A DNA stretch of 64,000 nucleotides, taken from the NCBI GenBank assembly GCA_963728995.1, contig CAVSMD010000003.1:496001-560000 (forward strand), written 5' to 3'. The position numbers were made by a program, and so were the translations under genes. A model generated the notes under the pieces. That model did no database searches. It saw only the letters and a program-made list of their open reading frames with translations, and was not told the DNA's origin. This document shows, piece by piece, positions 10,028 through 17,939 of this stretch. Source of the DNA: FEN-1219 sp963728995. Its GTDB lineage: Bacteria; Pseudomonadota; Gammaproteobacteria; Steroidobacterales; Rariloculaceae. Position 1 is the stretch's first letter. Each line of letters begins with the position of its first letter.

Positions 10028-10587
10028 GCTCTCACCGCCTCACCGGCGGTCAGAAACTGAGGATCCTCGAGTAACTTCGGCACGCTGAATCGAGGCCAGA
10101 CCTCCGAATTGCGTCGATAGCAGCCCTCCACGTAGTGCTCGCAACGGATCACGCCGGGCGGCGCGTCATCGCGATAGTCACCGGCTGCGAATCGGCGAAA
10201 ACCCAGCACCTCGTCGACGATCAGGCCGGTGGGCACGTCGCGACTCGCAACGATCAACACACGCGCCTGGCGGTCCGACGCGGCCGCGCCGGCACCGAGA
10301 AAAGACTTCAAGTCGACGACCGTGAGCAGCTGTCCGCGCAGATTCGCGATGCCCCGCAGCCAGGCCTTGGCGCCCGGCACACGCGTGATTTGCTCGGGAA
10401 TCGGCAACACCTCACGCACCTCGGCGCGACTCGTCACGAACCGTTCGGCGCCAAGCCGAAAGCCGATGCCGACCCACTCGTCCGCGGCCGCCGGGGCTCC
10501 CTCGCGGGCGGCAATCGCGGCTCTCGCTCGTCGCTCGAGCTCCAACAAGAGCTCGAAAGGCTGCTCGGCCAGCGCCTGCAGGTTCAA
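10024..10587 (-). CDS. pilI: CheW-like adaptor PilI
   Basis: A CheW-domain adaptor of about 187 aa linking PilJ to ChpA. Recognisable parts are VGIGFRLGAERFVTSRAEVRE and the GIANLRGQLLTVVDLKSFLG core typical of CheW/PilI. The frame stays open upstream to 10854, but that part only shadows pilH. I place the start at TTG 10587 for three reasons: it overlaps the pilH stop codon, GAGGG lies eight bases upstream (10596-10600), and the resulting length fits PilI (Pseudomonas 178 aa). No ATG or GTG start fits as well. The 3' end overlaps the pilJ start by four bases, which indicates tight translational coupling. Confidence 0.85.
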   Translation of the reverse strand: MNLQALAEQPFELLLELERRARAAIAAREGAPAAADEWVGIGFRLGAERFVTSRAEVREVLPIPEQITRVPGAKAWLRGIANLRGQLLTVVDLKSFLGAGAAASDRQARVLIVASRDVPTGLIVDEVLGFRRFAAGDYRDDAPPGVIRCEHYVEGCYRRNSEVWPRFSVPKLLEDPQFLTAGEAVRA

Positions 10588-10961
10588 GCGTTCGGCCCTC
10601 GATCGAGAACTTCCTGGGCCTTCGCCACGAGCACGGCCTCGGTGACGGGCTTGACCAGATAGTCGACGGCGCCTTGCCGCATGCCCCAGATTCGGTCCGT
10701 CTCCTGATCCTTCGTCGTGATCATGACCACCGGGATCGACTTCGTCTGCGGATCCCGGGTCAGCGTGCGCGTCGCTTGATAGCCATTCACGCGCGGCATC
10801 ACGACGTCCATGAAGATCAAATCCGGTCGCACCTCGCGCGCGAGGCTCAAGCACTCGGAGCCGTCGGCCGCCGACACGGTGTCGAAGCCGTGCTTCTCGA
10901 GCGCCGTCTTCAGCACGTGCACCTCGGTGGGCGAGTCGTCGACGATCATGATCAGGGCCAT
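10584..10961 (-). CDS. pilH: Pilus response regulator PilH
   Basis: A 125-aa single-domain response regulator. In Pseudomonas, PilH opposes PilG and tunes pilus retraction. The acidic pocket is in MIVDDSP (D8, D9), the phospho-acceptor is D52 in FMDVVMPRVNGYQ, the Thr is in VVMITTK, and the Lys is in YLVKPVTE. An upstream ATG at 11012 exists, but the start at 10961 (MALIMIVDD) is better. It has GGAGG eight bases ahead and gives the normal length. It sits 22 bases after pilG and overlaps the proposed pilI start. Confidence 0.92.
   Translation of the reverse strand: MALIMIVDDSPTEVHVLKTALEKHGFDTVSAADGSECLSLAREVRPDLIFMDVVMPRVNGYQATRTLTRDPQTKSIPVVMITTKDQETDRIWGMRQGAVDYLVKPVTEAVLVAKAQEVLDRGPNA
10596..10600 (-). 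promoter_or_regulatory. Ribosome binding site that decides the pilI TTG start
   Basis: GAGGG on the minus strand lies eight bases before TTG 10587, inside the last codons of pilH. It is the only good Shine-Dalgarno-like match near the start of the pilI homology. Confidence 0.5.
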
Positions 10962-10983
10962 ACCGCTATCCTCCGCGACCGGG

Positions 10984-11391
10984 CTATTTCGCCACGTGGC
11001 TCTGGATCGCACCGAGCAATTCGTCCTTCGTGAATGGCTTGGTCAAATACTGCTCCGAGCCGACCAGCCGGCCGCGTGCCCGATCGAACAGGCCGTCCTT
11101 GCTCGACAGCATGATGACCGGCGTGTCCTTGAACACCTTGTTGTGCTTGATCAGCGAGCAGGTTTGATAGCCGTCGAGCCGCGGCATCATGATGTCGACG
11201 AAGATGATGTCGGGACGGTGATCGGCGATCTTCGACAGCGCGTCGAAGCCGTCCACTGCAGTGAATACCTCGCAGCCCTCCTTCGCGAGCAGGGTCTCCG
11301 CGGTCCGGCGGATGGTTTTGCTGTCGTCGATAACGAGGATTTTCAGACCCTGCAAGGAACTCTTCGGGGTTACTGCGCTGCTACCGGACAC
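10984..11391 (-). CDS. pilG: Pilus response regulator PilG
   Basis: First gene of the pilG-pilH-pilI-pilJ-chpA-chpC operon. It is a 135-aa CheY-like regulator, exactly the length of Pseudomonas PilG. The pocket residues are in VIDDSKT (D22, D23), the phospho-acceptor is D66 in FVDIMMPRLDGYQ, the switch Ser is in VIMLSSKDG, and the Lys is in YLTKPFTKDE. In Pseudomonas, PilG promotes pilus extension and adenylate cyclase activity. The 263-base gap to the divergent gshB must hold both promoters. I could not assign convincing -35/-10 pairs there. Confidence 0.93.
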   Translation of the reverse strand: MSGSSAVTPKSSLQGLKILVIDDSKTIRRTAETLLAKEGCEVFTAVDGFDALSKIADHRPDIIFVDIMMPRLDGYQTCSLIKHNKVFKDTPVIMLSSKDGLFDRARGRLVGSEQYLTKPFTKDELLGAIQSHVAK

Positions 11392-11654
11392 TTGGTCTCC
11401 CTCCCGCGGGTCGCTCGGCGTTCCGCACGCCCGGAGCCGAAAGCGTAACTCTCGGACTCAACGCGCCTTTTAACATATTGGCGTCAGGCCTTCCATCGAC
11501 CGATCCGGCGGTTCGTCACATTCGCCGTCGGTCATTCACGACGCGCTGAAAAGGCTCGCGCCGCGCGGCCAGAGCGGCGCCAAAAGCGAGTTATGGTAGC
11601 GTTCCGCATTTCCACCAAACTGCGAACCTGCACGCAAAAAAACGAGGACCAATA

Positions 11655-12623
11655 ATGAGCCAGTCCCGCCGCCTGCTCGGCGTCGTCATGGACCCGATCG
11701 AATCGATCAAGCCGAAGAAGGACTCCACGCTCGCAATGTTGCTGGCGGCGCAACGACGCGGCTGGGAGATCGTCTATCTGCGCCAGCAGGACCTGTCGGT
11801 TCGCGACGGCGCGCCCCTCGGTCGAGGGTCGTATCTGAAGGTCGAGGACGATCCCGAGGACTGGTTCGAGATCGGTGCGGCCTGGGACGCGCCGCTCGAG
11901 CAGCTCGACGTGCTGCTGATGCGCAAGGACCCGCCGTTCGACATGGAGTACATCTATACGACGTATATCCTGGAGCTCGCCGAGAACCGGGGTCTCTTGG
12001 TCGTCAACAAGCCCGCGAGCCTGCGGGACATCAACGAGAAGGCCTATACGTCCTGGTTCCCGCAGTGCTCCCCGCCGAGTCTCGTGACGCGCTCGCGGTC
12101 GGCGTTGCTCGAGTTCCTGCAAGAGCACGGCAAGATCGTCCTGAAGCCGTTCGACGGCATGGGCGGCCGCTCGATCTTCGTGGTCGCCGCGGGCGACCTC
12201 AACGTGAACGTGATCATCGAGACGCTCACGGACCACGGCGCGAAGTTCACGCTCGCGCAGCGCTACCTTCCCGAGATCGCGAGCGGCGACAAGCGCGTGC
12301 TGATGATCGATGGCGAGCCGATCGACTACGCGCTGGCGCGGATCCCGGCGCCCGGCGAAAGCCGCGGCAACCTGGTCATGGGCGCGAAGGGCGAAGGTCG
12401 GCCGTTGACCGAGCGCGACCGCTGGCTGTCGGCCCAGGTGGGGCCGGTCCTGCGCGCGAAGGGCGTGCTGTTTGCCGGTCTCGACGTCATCGGCGATTAT
12501 CTTACCGAGATCAACGTCACGAGCCCCACGGGAATCCGTGAACTCGATCGCCAGTTCGACATCGACATCGCTGCTAAGCTGATCGAGGTGATCGACCGCA
12601 AGTTGGCGGCGAGGCGCGCGTAA
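11655..12623 (+). CDS. gshB: Glutathione synthetase
   Basis: Joins gamma-glutamylcysteine and glycine using ATP. The 322-aa protein has the N-terminal GSH-synthetase domain with the family signature MDPIESIKPKKDSTLAML, followed by an ATP-grasp domain (VLKPFDGMGGRSIF, then YLTEINVTSPTG for metal and substrate binding). The ATG at 11655 is preceded by a GAGG Shine-Dalgarno. The order gshB-tonB-yqgE-yqgF next to pilG matches Pseudomonas. The frame is intact. Confidence 0.96.
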   Translation: MSQSRRLLGVVMDPIESIKPKKDSTLAMLLAAQRRGWEIVYLRQQDLSVRDGAPLGRGSYLKVEDDPEDWFEIGAAWDAPLEQLDVLLMRKDPPFDMEYIYTTYILELAENRGLLVVNKPASLRDINEKAYTSWFPQCSPPSLVTRSRSALLEFLQEHGKIVLKPFDGMGGRSIFVVAAGDLNVNVIIETLTDHGAKFTLAQRYLPEIASGDKRVLMIDGEPIDYALARIPAPGESRGNLVMGAKGEGRPLTERDRWLSAQVGPVLRAKGVLFAGLDVIGDYLTEINVTSPTGIRELDRQFDIDIAAKLIEVIDRKLAARRA

Positions 12624-12631
12624 CGCTCGCG

Positions 12632-12637
12632 TATAAT
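12632..12637 (+). promoter_or_regulatory. Possible -10 element (TATAAT) ahead of the tonB-like gene
   Basis: A perfect TATAAT lies in the 48-base gap between gshB and the tonB-like gene, 35 bases before its GTG. No good -35 lies at the usual spacing (TTGGCG is 23 bases upstream), so promoter function is uncertain. Confidence 0.35.
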
Positions 12638-12671
12638 CCTCGGCAAGACTGGCTCGGAGCGGATACTGAAG

Positions 12672-13572
12672 GTGTCGACAATTCCGCAGCGGGCTTCGAC
12701 GACCGATCGGCTCGGCTCGACGCTGTTCCTCGCCGCGCTCGTCCACGGCGTCATCATCCTCGGCGTGACTTTCACGGTCAGCTCGCTGGACGACAAGACG
12801 GTGCCCTCCTTGAACGTGACGCTCGTGGTCGACACCGGCCACGAGGAGCGCGACGTCGATACCGCCGACTTCCTCGCCAATCGCAACCAGCGCGGCGCCG
12901 GGCAAGCCGCGCTCGGCACGCGACCCACGACGGCGCTGTCTGCCGAGCAGGCGCGGACGCAGGCCGGTGACCCGTTGGGCGCCGATGCGACGGACGGCAC
13001 GCCGCGCGACGCGACGCCGAGCGCCGAGCAGCTCGTCACGCGCGGCGCCGACCCCCGACAGCGTCGCGGCGGAGCCCCAGCCGACGGACGCGCCGGCACC
13101 GACGCCGCAGAAGGCGGCCGCGTTGTTCCAACTGGCCGGGCCGCAGACGACCGCGATGGAGGTCGGCCTGCGCGCCGAGCTGCCGAACGGCCGCGACGAG
13201 GACCGCACGTTGCTCGCCACGCCGAGCACACGCGAGTCCGGTCTCGCGGAGTACCTCGATGGGTGGCGCCACCGCGTCGAGCGCATCGGTACCGCGAACT
13301 ATCCCGTGGAGCTGCTCGGCGACCCGAATGCCGGGCGGCCGACGCTCGAGGTCGTCATCGACAAGGATGGTCGCCTCGACGACATCATCGTGCGGCGTTC
13401 CTCGGGCGACAAGGCGCTCGATCAGGCGGCACTGAAGATCCTGCGCCTCGCGGCGCCGTTCGAGCCGCTGCCCGAGAGCATCCGCGCGAACTACGACGTC
13501 CTGCGGTTCGCCTACGACTGGGACTTCTTCGACAACGCCCGCCGCAACGCAGCGGCCGCCCGCAAGCGCTGA
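12672..13572 (+). CDS. TonB-like energy-transducing protein, TonB3 type (one frame break)
   Basis: A TonB-family protein of about 299 aa once restored. The first part (from GTG 12672) has a short cytoplasmic N-terminus and one membrane anchor (LFLAALVHGVIILGVTF, residues about 16-33), then a low-complexity periplasmic spacer. The frame breaks at a run of five C (13052-13056). Removing one C joins it to the C-terminal domain ending at 13572, which carries the TonB_C features VVIDKDGRLDDIIV and SGDKALDQAALKILRLAAPF. The position after gshB matches Pseudomonas tonB3, reported as needed for twitching and pilus assembly. That link, next to the pil genes, is by synteny. The ending YDWDFFDNARR is distinctive. 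Confidence 0.82.
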
Positions 13573-13631
13573 TCGGCGCGCTGCGCGATGCTACGATAGA
13601 GCCTCTGCTGCGCGGAGCGAGTAGCCCTCAC

Positions 13632-14188
13632 ATGCGGTCGATGCAAGACCACTTCCTGATTGCGATGCCCGCAATGGCCGACCCGAATTTCACGGAGACG
13701 GTCACGTACATCTGCAAGCACGATGCCGAAGGCGCGTACGGCATCATCGTCAACCGGCCCGGCAGCCTGTCGGTGGCGGAGATGCTCGGACAGCTCGCCC
13801 TTCAGATCGAGGACAGGAGCCACGTGGACACGCCCGTGCTCGTCGGCGGGCCCGTCGAGCCCGAGCGCGGTTTCGTGCTGCACCGGTCCGAGCAAGCCTT
13901 CGATTCGACGGTCGCAACCGGTGGCGACATCAAGGTCACGGTGTCGCTCGACATTTTGAGCGCGATCGCGCGCGGGGCAAGGCCCCGGACCCCATGCTCG
14001 TCGCGCTCGGGTATGCCGGCTGGGGACGTGGCCAGCTCGACGCCGAGATCGAGCACAACTCCTGGCTCACGGTGCCCGCGGATCCGGCCATCATTTTCGA
14101 TACCCCCTTCGAGCAACGCTGGGCGGCCGCATTGGGGCTGCCGGGCGTCGACATCCGTCGCATCACGAACTACGCCGGGCATGCGTGA
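13632..14188 (+). CDS. yqgE: UPF0301 protein YqgE/AlgH (one frame break)
   Basis: A conserved protein of unknown biochemical function, called AlgH in Pseudomonas. The start MQDHFLIAMPAM, the segment YGIIVNRP and the segment LVGGPVEPERGFVLH are typical. The frame is lost at GGGG 13974-13977. Adding one G gives RGGKAPDPMLVALGYAGW and continues to the stop at 14188. The restored length of 185 aa matches E. coli YqgE (187). The stop overlaps the yqgF GTG start. This is one of the few sites in the window where a base is missing instead of extra. Confidence 0.87.
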
Positions 14189-14641
14189 CGTACGGCCGGG
14201 ATGGCAGCGTGGCGCTGCCTAGCGACCCGAAGCTCCTGCTCGCGTTCGATTTTGGCTTGCGTCGTCTCGGGGTCGCAACGGCCAATCTGGCGACTCGCAC
14301 GGCTTCGCCGCTGACCACCCTGCGCGTCGATCGCGACCTGCCGTGGGTCGGCGATCGACCAGCTGGTGACGGACTGGCGTCCGGCGCAGCTCGTCGTGGG
14401 CGTGCCCGAGGGCGACGGTGCCGCCGCCATCGCGCGCCGTGCCCGGCAGTTCGCGGCGACGCTTGGCCAGCGCTACGTGCTACCGGTCGCCACCGTCGAC
14501 GAGACCCTGACGTCGATCGAGGCCGAGGCCGCGCTCGCCGAGAACCGACGATCCGGGTATCTTCGCCGCCGCGTCGGGCGCGACCGCATCGACCGCGTAG
14601 CCGCGTGTCTGATCGCGGAACAGTGGATGAACGAGCAATAG
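14185..14641 (+). CDS. yqgF: Putative pre-16S rRNA nuclease YqgF/RuvX (one frame break)
   Basis: An RNase H-like nuclease for maturation of the 16S rRNA 5' end, long annotated as a Holliday-junction resolvase. The N-terminal motif LLAFDFGLRRLGVATAN carries the first catalytic Asp. VVGVPEGDG and TVDETLTSIEAE carry the central motif and the Glu. RVGRDRIDRVAACLIAEQWM is the C-terminal helix with the last acidic residues. A one-base insertion near 14346-14352 splits the frame. Restored length is 151 aa. It starts with GTG 14185, overlapping the yqgE stop (GTGA). Confidence 0.87.
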
Positions 14642-14645
14642 CGGC

Positions 14646-15521
14646 GTGAGCTACCAGACGAATCGCGGCAGTGTGTTCCTCGAGGACGCGCGGATCCTCA
14701 CCCAGGAAACGTTCGCCGGCCAGCAATTCATTCTGCGCGTGCGGGCCCCGCGCGCGGCGCAGCGAGCGACGCCGGGCAGCTTCGCGCACATCGCGTGCGA
14801 CCCCTCCGTCCCGTTGCGCCGTCCGCTGTCGATCATGCGCGCCGACGCGCAGCAGGGCTGGCTCGAGTTCCTGTACAAACCACGTGGACCAGGCCTCGCC
14901 AAGCTCGCGACACGTCGCGCCGGCGAATCGTTGAGCGTGCTCGCGCCGATCGGTCATGGGTTTGCGGTCGATCCCACGCGGCCGCGTGTGCTCGCGCTCG
15001 GCGGGGGTGTCGGCATACCGCCCATGATCTTTCTGGCCGAATGCCTCCGCGAACGGCCGCGAACGCAGCTGCTGGTTCTGATGGGCTCCGAGGTGCCGTT
15101 CCCGTTCGAGCTCGTGGAGTCGCGGCTCGACGTTCCCGGCGTCGGTGCGGCGGCGACGCACGCGGTCGCGCTGCTCGAGCAATGGGGCGTGCCGTCGAGG
15201 CTCGCGAGCAACGCGGGGCTTGCCGGTGCGCATCGCGGCTATATCACGAACCTTGCCCGCGATTGGCTGGCAGCCATGGCGCCCGCGGCGCGCGCCGAGA
15301 CGCAGCTCGTGGCGTGTGGGCCGACGCCGATGCTCAAGGCCGTCGCGCAGCTCGCTCGCGAGCTCGACTTACCGTGCCAAGTGTCGCTCGAGGAGTTCAT
15401 GGCGTGCGGCGTCGGCGGTTGCGCCGGCTGCAACGTGCGCGTCGAGACGCCGGACGGGCCGGCGATGAAGCGCGTCTGCGTCGACGGGCCGGTGTTCGAT
15501 TCCCGCGCCGTCTACCCCTGA
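14646..15521 (+). CDS. PyrK-like dihydroorotate dehydrogenase electron-transfer subunit (orphan)
   Basis: A 291-aa iron-sulphur flavoprotein with the full PyrK layout. There is an N-terminal ferredoxin-reductase FAD domain (RRPLSIMRAD), an NAD-binding motif (LALGGGVGIPPMIFLAE), and a C-terminal 2Fe-2S binding site with cysteines C254, C259, C262 and C278 (spacing C-x4-C-x2-C-x15-C). PyrK passes electrons from class 1B dihydroorotate dehydrogenase to NAD+. No pyrD lies beside it. In Pseudomonas this slot holds pyrR-pyrB-pyrC, so a pyrimidine role is plausible but unproven. A related sulphide dehydrogenase or NADPH:ferredoxin-oxidoreductase subunit is an alternative. It starts with GTG four bases after yqgF. 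Confidence 0.78.
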   Translation: MSYQTNRGSVFLEDARILTQETFAGQQFILRVRAPRAAQRATPGSFAHIACDPSVPLRRPLSIMRADAQQGWLEFLYKPRGPGLAKLATRRAGESLSVLAPIGHGFAVDPTRPRVLALGGGVGIPPMIFLAECLRERPRTQLLVLMGSEVPFPFELVESRLDVPGVGAAATHAVALLEQWGVPSRLASNAGLAGAHRGYITNLARDWLAAMAPAARAETQLVACGPTPMLKAVAQLARELDLPCQVSLEEFMACGVGGCAGCNVRVETPDGPAMKRVCVDGPVFDSRAVYP

Positions 15522-15533
15522 CGCGCATCGCAC

Positions 15534-15648
15534 AGCGGCTCGTCCGAAACGCCGTCCGCGCGGGACCGCCGTGAATACATCCCTGTAGGCTGCGACGGCG
15601 ACGTCCTGTCGCCGACGCTCCCGCGGACGACGTTCCGGACGAGCCGCT
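15534..15648. repeat. Long palindromic intergenic element, copy 1
   Basis: The outer inverted arms are 15534-15565 and 15619-15648, about 30 bases each with only a few mismatches or gaps. A nested hairpin has stem CGGCGAC/GTCGCCG at 15596-15614. Between them lies the motif GTGAATACATCCCTGT (15571-15586). A second element at 50587-50753 contains the same motif in reverse orientation. The element fills most of the 149-base gap between two convergent genes (the PyrK-like gene and the third pilT-family gene). It could act as a bidirectional terminator or be a REP-like mobile repeat. There is no clear U-run. Confidence 0.75.
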
Positions 15649-15670
15649 CTTGAGGCCGTCGAGAGTCGCG

Positions 15671-16726
15671 CTAGCCGAAGTTGATCTTGGCCTCGAGGTT
15701 ACTGCGCGAGTCGGCGTTCGACAGCGCCTCTTCCATGCTGATCGCACCGCGCCGATAGAGCTCGAACAGCGCCTGGTCGAAGCTCTGCATGCCCGGCTCT
15801 CTCGTGTCCTTGAACGCTTCCTTCACGGCGGAGATGTTGCCCTTCAAGATCATCTCGGCGATGTGCGGCGTGTTCAGCATGATCTCGACGGCCGCGACGC
15901 GCTTGCCTTCCTTCGAGCGCACGAGTCGCTGGGAGATGATGACGCGAACATACTGCGCGAGGTCCATCAGCACCTGCTTGTGCTGATCGTTCGGGTACAT
16001 GTTGATGATTCGATCGAGCGTCTCGGGCGAATTGTTCGCATGCAGTGTCGCGATCGCCAGGTGGCCCGTGCCGGCCAGGTCGATGGCCGCCTGCATGGTC
16101 TCCCGGTCGCGGATCTCGCCGATCAGTATGACGTCCGGCGCCTCGCGCATCGCGCTGCGCAGCGCGCGGTGATAGGACAGAGTGTCGAGACCCACCTCGC
16201 GCTGATTCACGATCGACTTCTGATTGCTGTGCAGAAATTCGATCGGATCCTCGATCGTGACGATGTGCGACGCGGAATTCTTGTTGCGAAAGTCGATCAT
16301 GGCGGCCAGCGTCGTCGATTTGCCCGAGCCGCTCGCGCCGACCATGAGGATCAGGCCGCGTCGCAGCATGATCATGTCCTTCAGCACGTCGGGCATGCCG
16401 AGCCCGTCGAGCGTCGGTAGCTCCGGCGTGATGAAACGCAGCACCATCGCGACATTGCCGCGCTGGTGAAAGACGTTGACGCGGAACCGGCCGAGCCCCG
16501 CTTCTGAAATCGCGAAATCGATCTCGAGATCGCGCGTGAACTGCTCGAGCTGCTGCTCGTTCATGAGCTCGAGCGCAGCCTGGCGAACCATCTTCGGCGA
16601 CAGCTCGACCTGGTTTACGGGCATGATCTTGCCGTCGATCTTGATCATGACCGGCGAGTAGGTAGTGAAGAAGAGGTCCGACGCCCTCTTGTCCACCATC
16701 AACTTGAATAGCGGCTTGACGTTCAT
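15671..16726 (-). CDS. Third PilT-family retraction ATPase (PilU-like)
   Basis: A 351-aa secretion-type hexameric ATPase. It has Walker A GASGSGKSTT, the Asp-box TIEDPIEFLH, Walker B VILIGEIRDRET, and the His-box GHLAIATLHAN. The C-terminus (SRSNLEAKINFG) lacks the longer tail of its neighbour. It is the last gene of a three-gene set pilT-pilU-this gene, 24 bases downstream of pilU. The N-terminus MNVKPLFKLMVDKRASDLF resembles PilU/PilT2 proteins more than PilT. In Pseudomonas only pilT and pilU occur at this locus. Whether it assists retraction of the type IV or the MSHA-type pilus is unknown. Confidence 0.88.
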   Translation of the reverse strand: MNVKPLFKLMVDKRASDLFFTTYSPVMIKIDGKIMPVNQVELSPKMVRQAALELMNEQQLEQFTRDLEIDFAISEAGLGRFRVNVFHQRGNVAMVLRFITPELPTLDGLGMPDVLKDMIMLRRGLILMVGASGSGKSTTLAAMIDFRNKNSASHIVTIEDPIEFLHSNQKSIVNQREVGLDTLSYHRALRSAMREAPDVILIGEIRDRETMQAAIDLAGTGHLAIATLHANNSPETLDRIINMYPNDQHKQVLMDLAQYVRVIISQRLVRSKEGKRVAAVEIMLNTPHIAEMILKGNISAVKEAFKDTREPGMQSFDQALFELYRRGAISMEEALSNADSRSNLEAKINFG

Positions 16727-16750
16727 GAGGAAAACGGGCGGCGCAGGCCG

Positions 16751-17908
16751 CTAGAAACGACCGCCCTTCTCTTCTTCGGCGAGCTCCAGGCTCTCTCCGT
16801 GCTCAGCGCTCGCCGCACCTTCGCGCTTGCTCTGCAGCTTGATGCGCAGACGCAGCTCGTTCTTCGAGTCGGCGTTACGAATCGCCTCCTCGTACGAGAT
16901 GATTCCGTCTTCATATAGCTGGAACAGCGCCTGATCGAACGTCTGCATGCCCAGTCGGGTCGATTTGGCCATGATGTCTTTGATCATGGCCACCTCGCCT
17001 CGGAAGATCAGGTCGCTGATCAACGGCGAAGCCAGCATGATCTCCATGGCGGCCACGCGACCCATCTTGTTCTCGCGGGGTAGCAAGCGCTGCGAGATCA
17101 TGGCCGTGATGTTCAACGACAGATCCATGAGCAGCTGATGGCGCCGCTCCTCTGGGAAGAAGTTGATGATGCGATCGAGCGCCTGGTTGGCGCTGTTCGC
17201 ATGCAACGTGGCTACGCACAGATGGCCAGTCTCGGCGAACTCGATGCCGTACTGCATCGTCTCTCGGTCGCGGATCTCGCCGATCATGATGACGTCCGGC
17301 GCCTGACGCAGCGTGTTCCTCAGCGCGTTGTGCCAGCTCTCGGTGTCGACTCCGACTTCGCGGTGCGTGACGACGCAGCCGCGATGAGGATGCACGTATT
17401 CGACCGGGTCCTCGATCGTGATGATGTGGCCGCGGCTGTTCTCGTTGCGATAACCGATCATCGCCGCCAGGGTCGTCGACTTACCCGAGCCGGTACCGCC
17501 GACGACGAGACACAACCCGCGTTTAGTCATCGCGACGTCTTTGAGCTGCGGCGGCAGATCCAGATCCTCGAACGACGGGATCTTCGTGACGATCGTGCGG
17601 ATCACCGCCCCGACGTTGCCCTGCGCCACGAACGCACTCACGCGGAACCGGCCGATGCCTTGGGGCGCGATCGCGAAATTGCACTCCTTGGTCGCGTCGA
17701 ATTCCTTCGCCTGCTTGTCGTTCATGATCGAACGAACGATCAACGAGCTCTGTGCGGGCGTGAGGGGTCGATCGGCGAACGGTCGAATCGTTCCGTCGAT
17801 CTTGATCGCAGGCGGAAAGTCCGCGGTGATGAACAGGTCGGAACCGTTGTTCTCGACCATCTTCTTCAGCAGATTCTGCGTCAGTCGTACTGCTTGGTCA
17901 CGTTCCAT
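16751..17908 (-). CDS. pilU: Type IV pilus retraction ATPase PilU
   Basis: A 385-aa PilT paralogue, nearly the same length as Pseudomonas PilU (382). The N-terminus has NNGSDLFITADFPPAIKIDG, Walker A is GGTGSGKSTT, the Asp-box is TIEDPVEYVH, Walker B is VIMIGEIRDRET, and the His-box is GHLCVATLHAN. The sequence FRVSAFVAQGNVG and the ending around NADSKNELRLRIKL agree with PilU. It has an extra acidic tail (about residues 360-385). PilU works with PilT to retract pili under load. ATG 17908 is preceded by GGGAG nine bases upstream, and the gene lies 31 bases after pilT. Confidence 0.92.
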   Translation of the reverse strand: MERDQAVRLTQNLLKKMVENNGSDLFITADFPPAIKIDGTIRPFADRPLTPAQSSLIVRSIMNDKQAKEFDATKECNFAIAPQGIGRFRVSAFVAQGNVGAVIRTIVTKIPSFEDLDLPPQLKDVAMTKRGLCLVVGGTGSGKSTTLAAMIGYRNENSRGHIITIEDPVEYVHPHRGCVVTHREVGVDTESWHNALRNTLRQAPDVIMIGEIRDRETMQYGIEFAETGHLCVATLHANSANQALDRIINFFPEERRHQLLMDLSLNITAMISQRLLPRENKMGRVAAMEIMLASPLISDLIFRGEVAMIKDIMAKSTRLGMQTFDQALFQLYEDGIISYEEAIRNADSKNELRLRIKLQSKREGAASAEHGESLELAEEEKGGRF

Positions 17909-17939
17909 TACGACGCGCTCCCGTTAGTCCGTTTCGCGT

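Noticed and set aside
7775..10060. A 761-codon open frame antisense to pilJ
   Set aside because: Same mirror effect. PilJ on the minus strand has clear receptor motifs and operon context.
11532..13286. A 584-codon minus-strand open frame over gshB and tonB
   Set aside because: Shadow of gshB, with Arg/Asp-rich composition and no domain.
13040..14650. Single long fusion of the TonB-like N-terminus with YqgE in one frame (12672-14222)
   Set aside because: The join depends on the frame error at the run of five C. The TonB C-terminal domain is present in the neighbouring frame and ends normally before yqgE.
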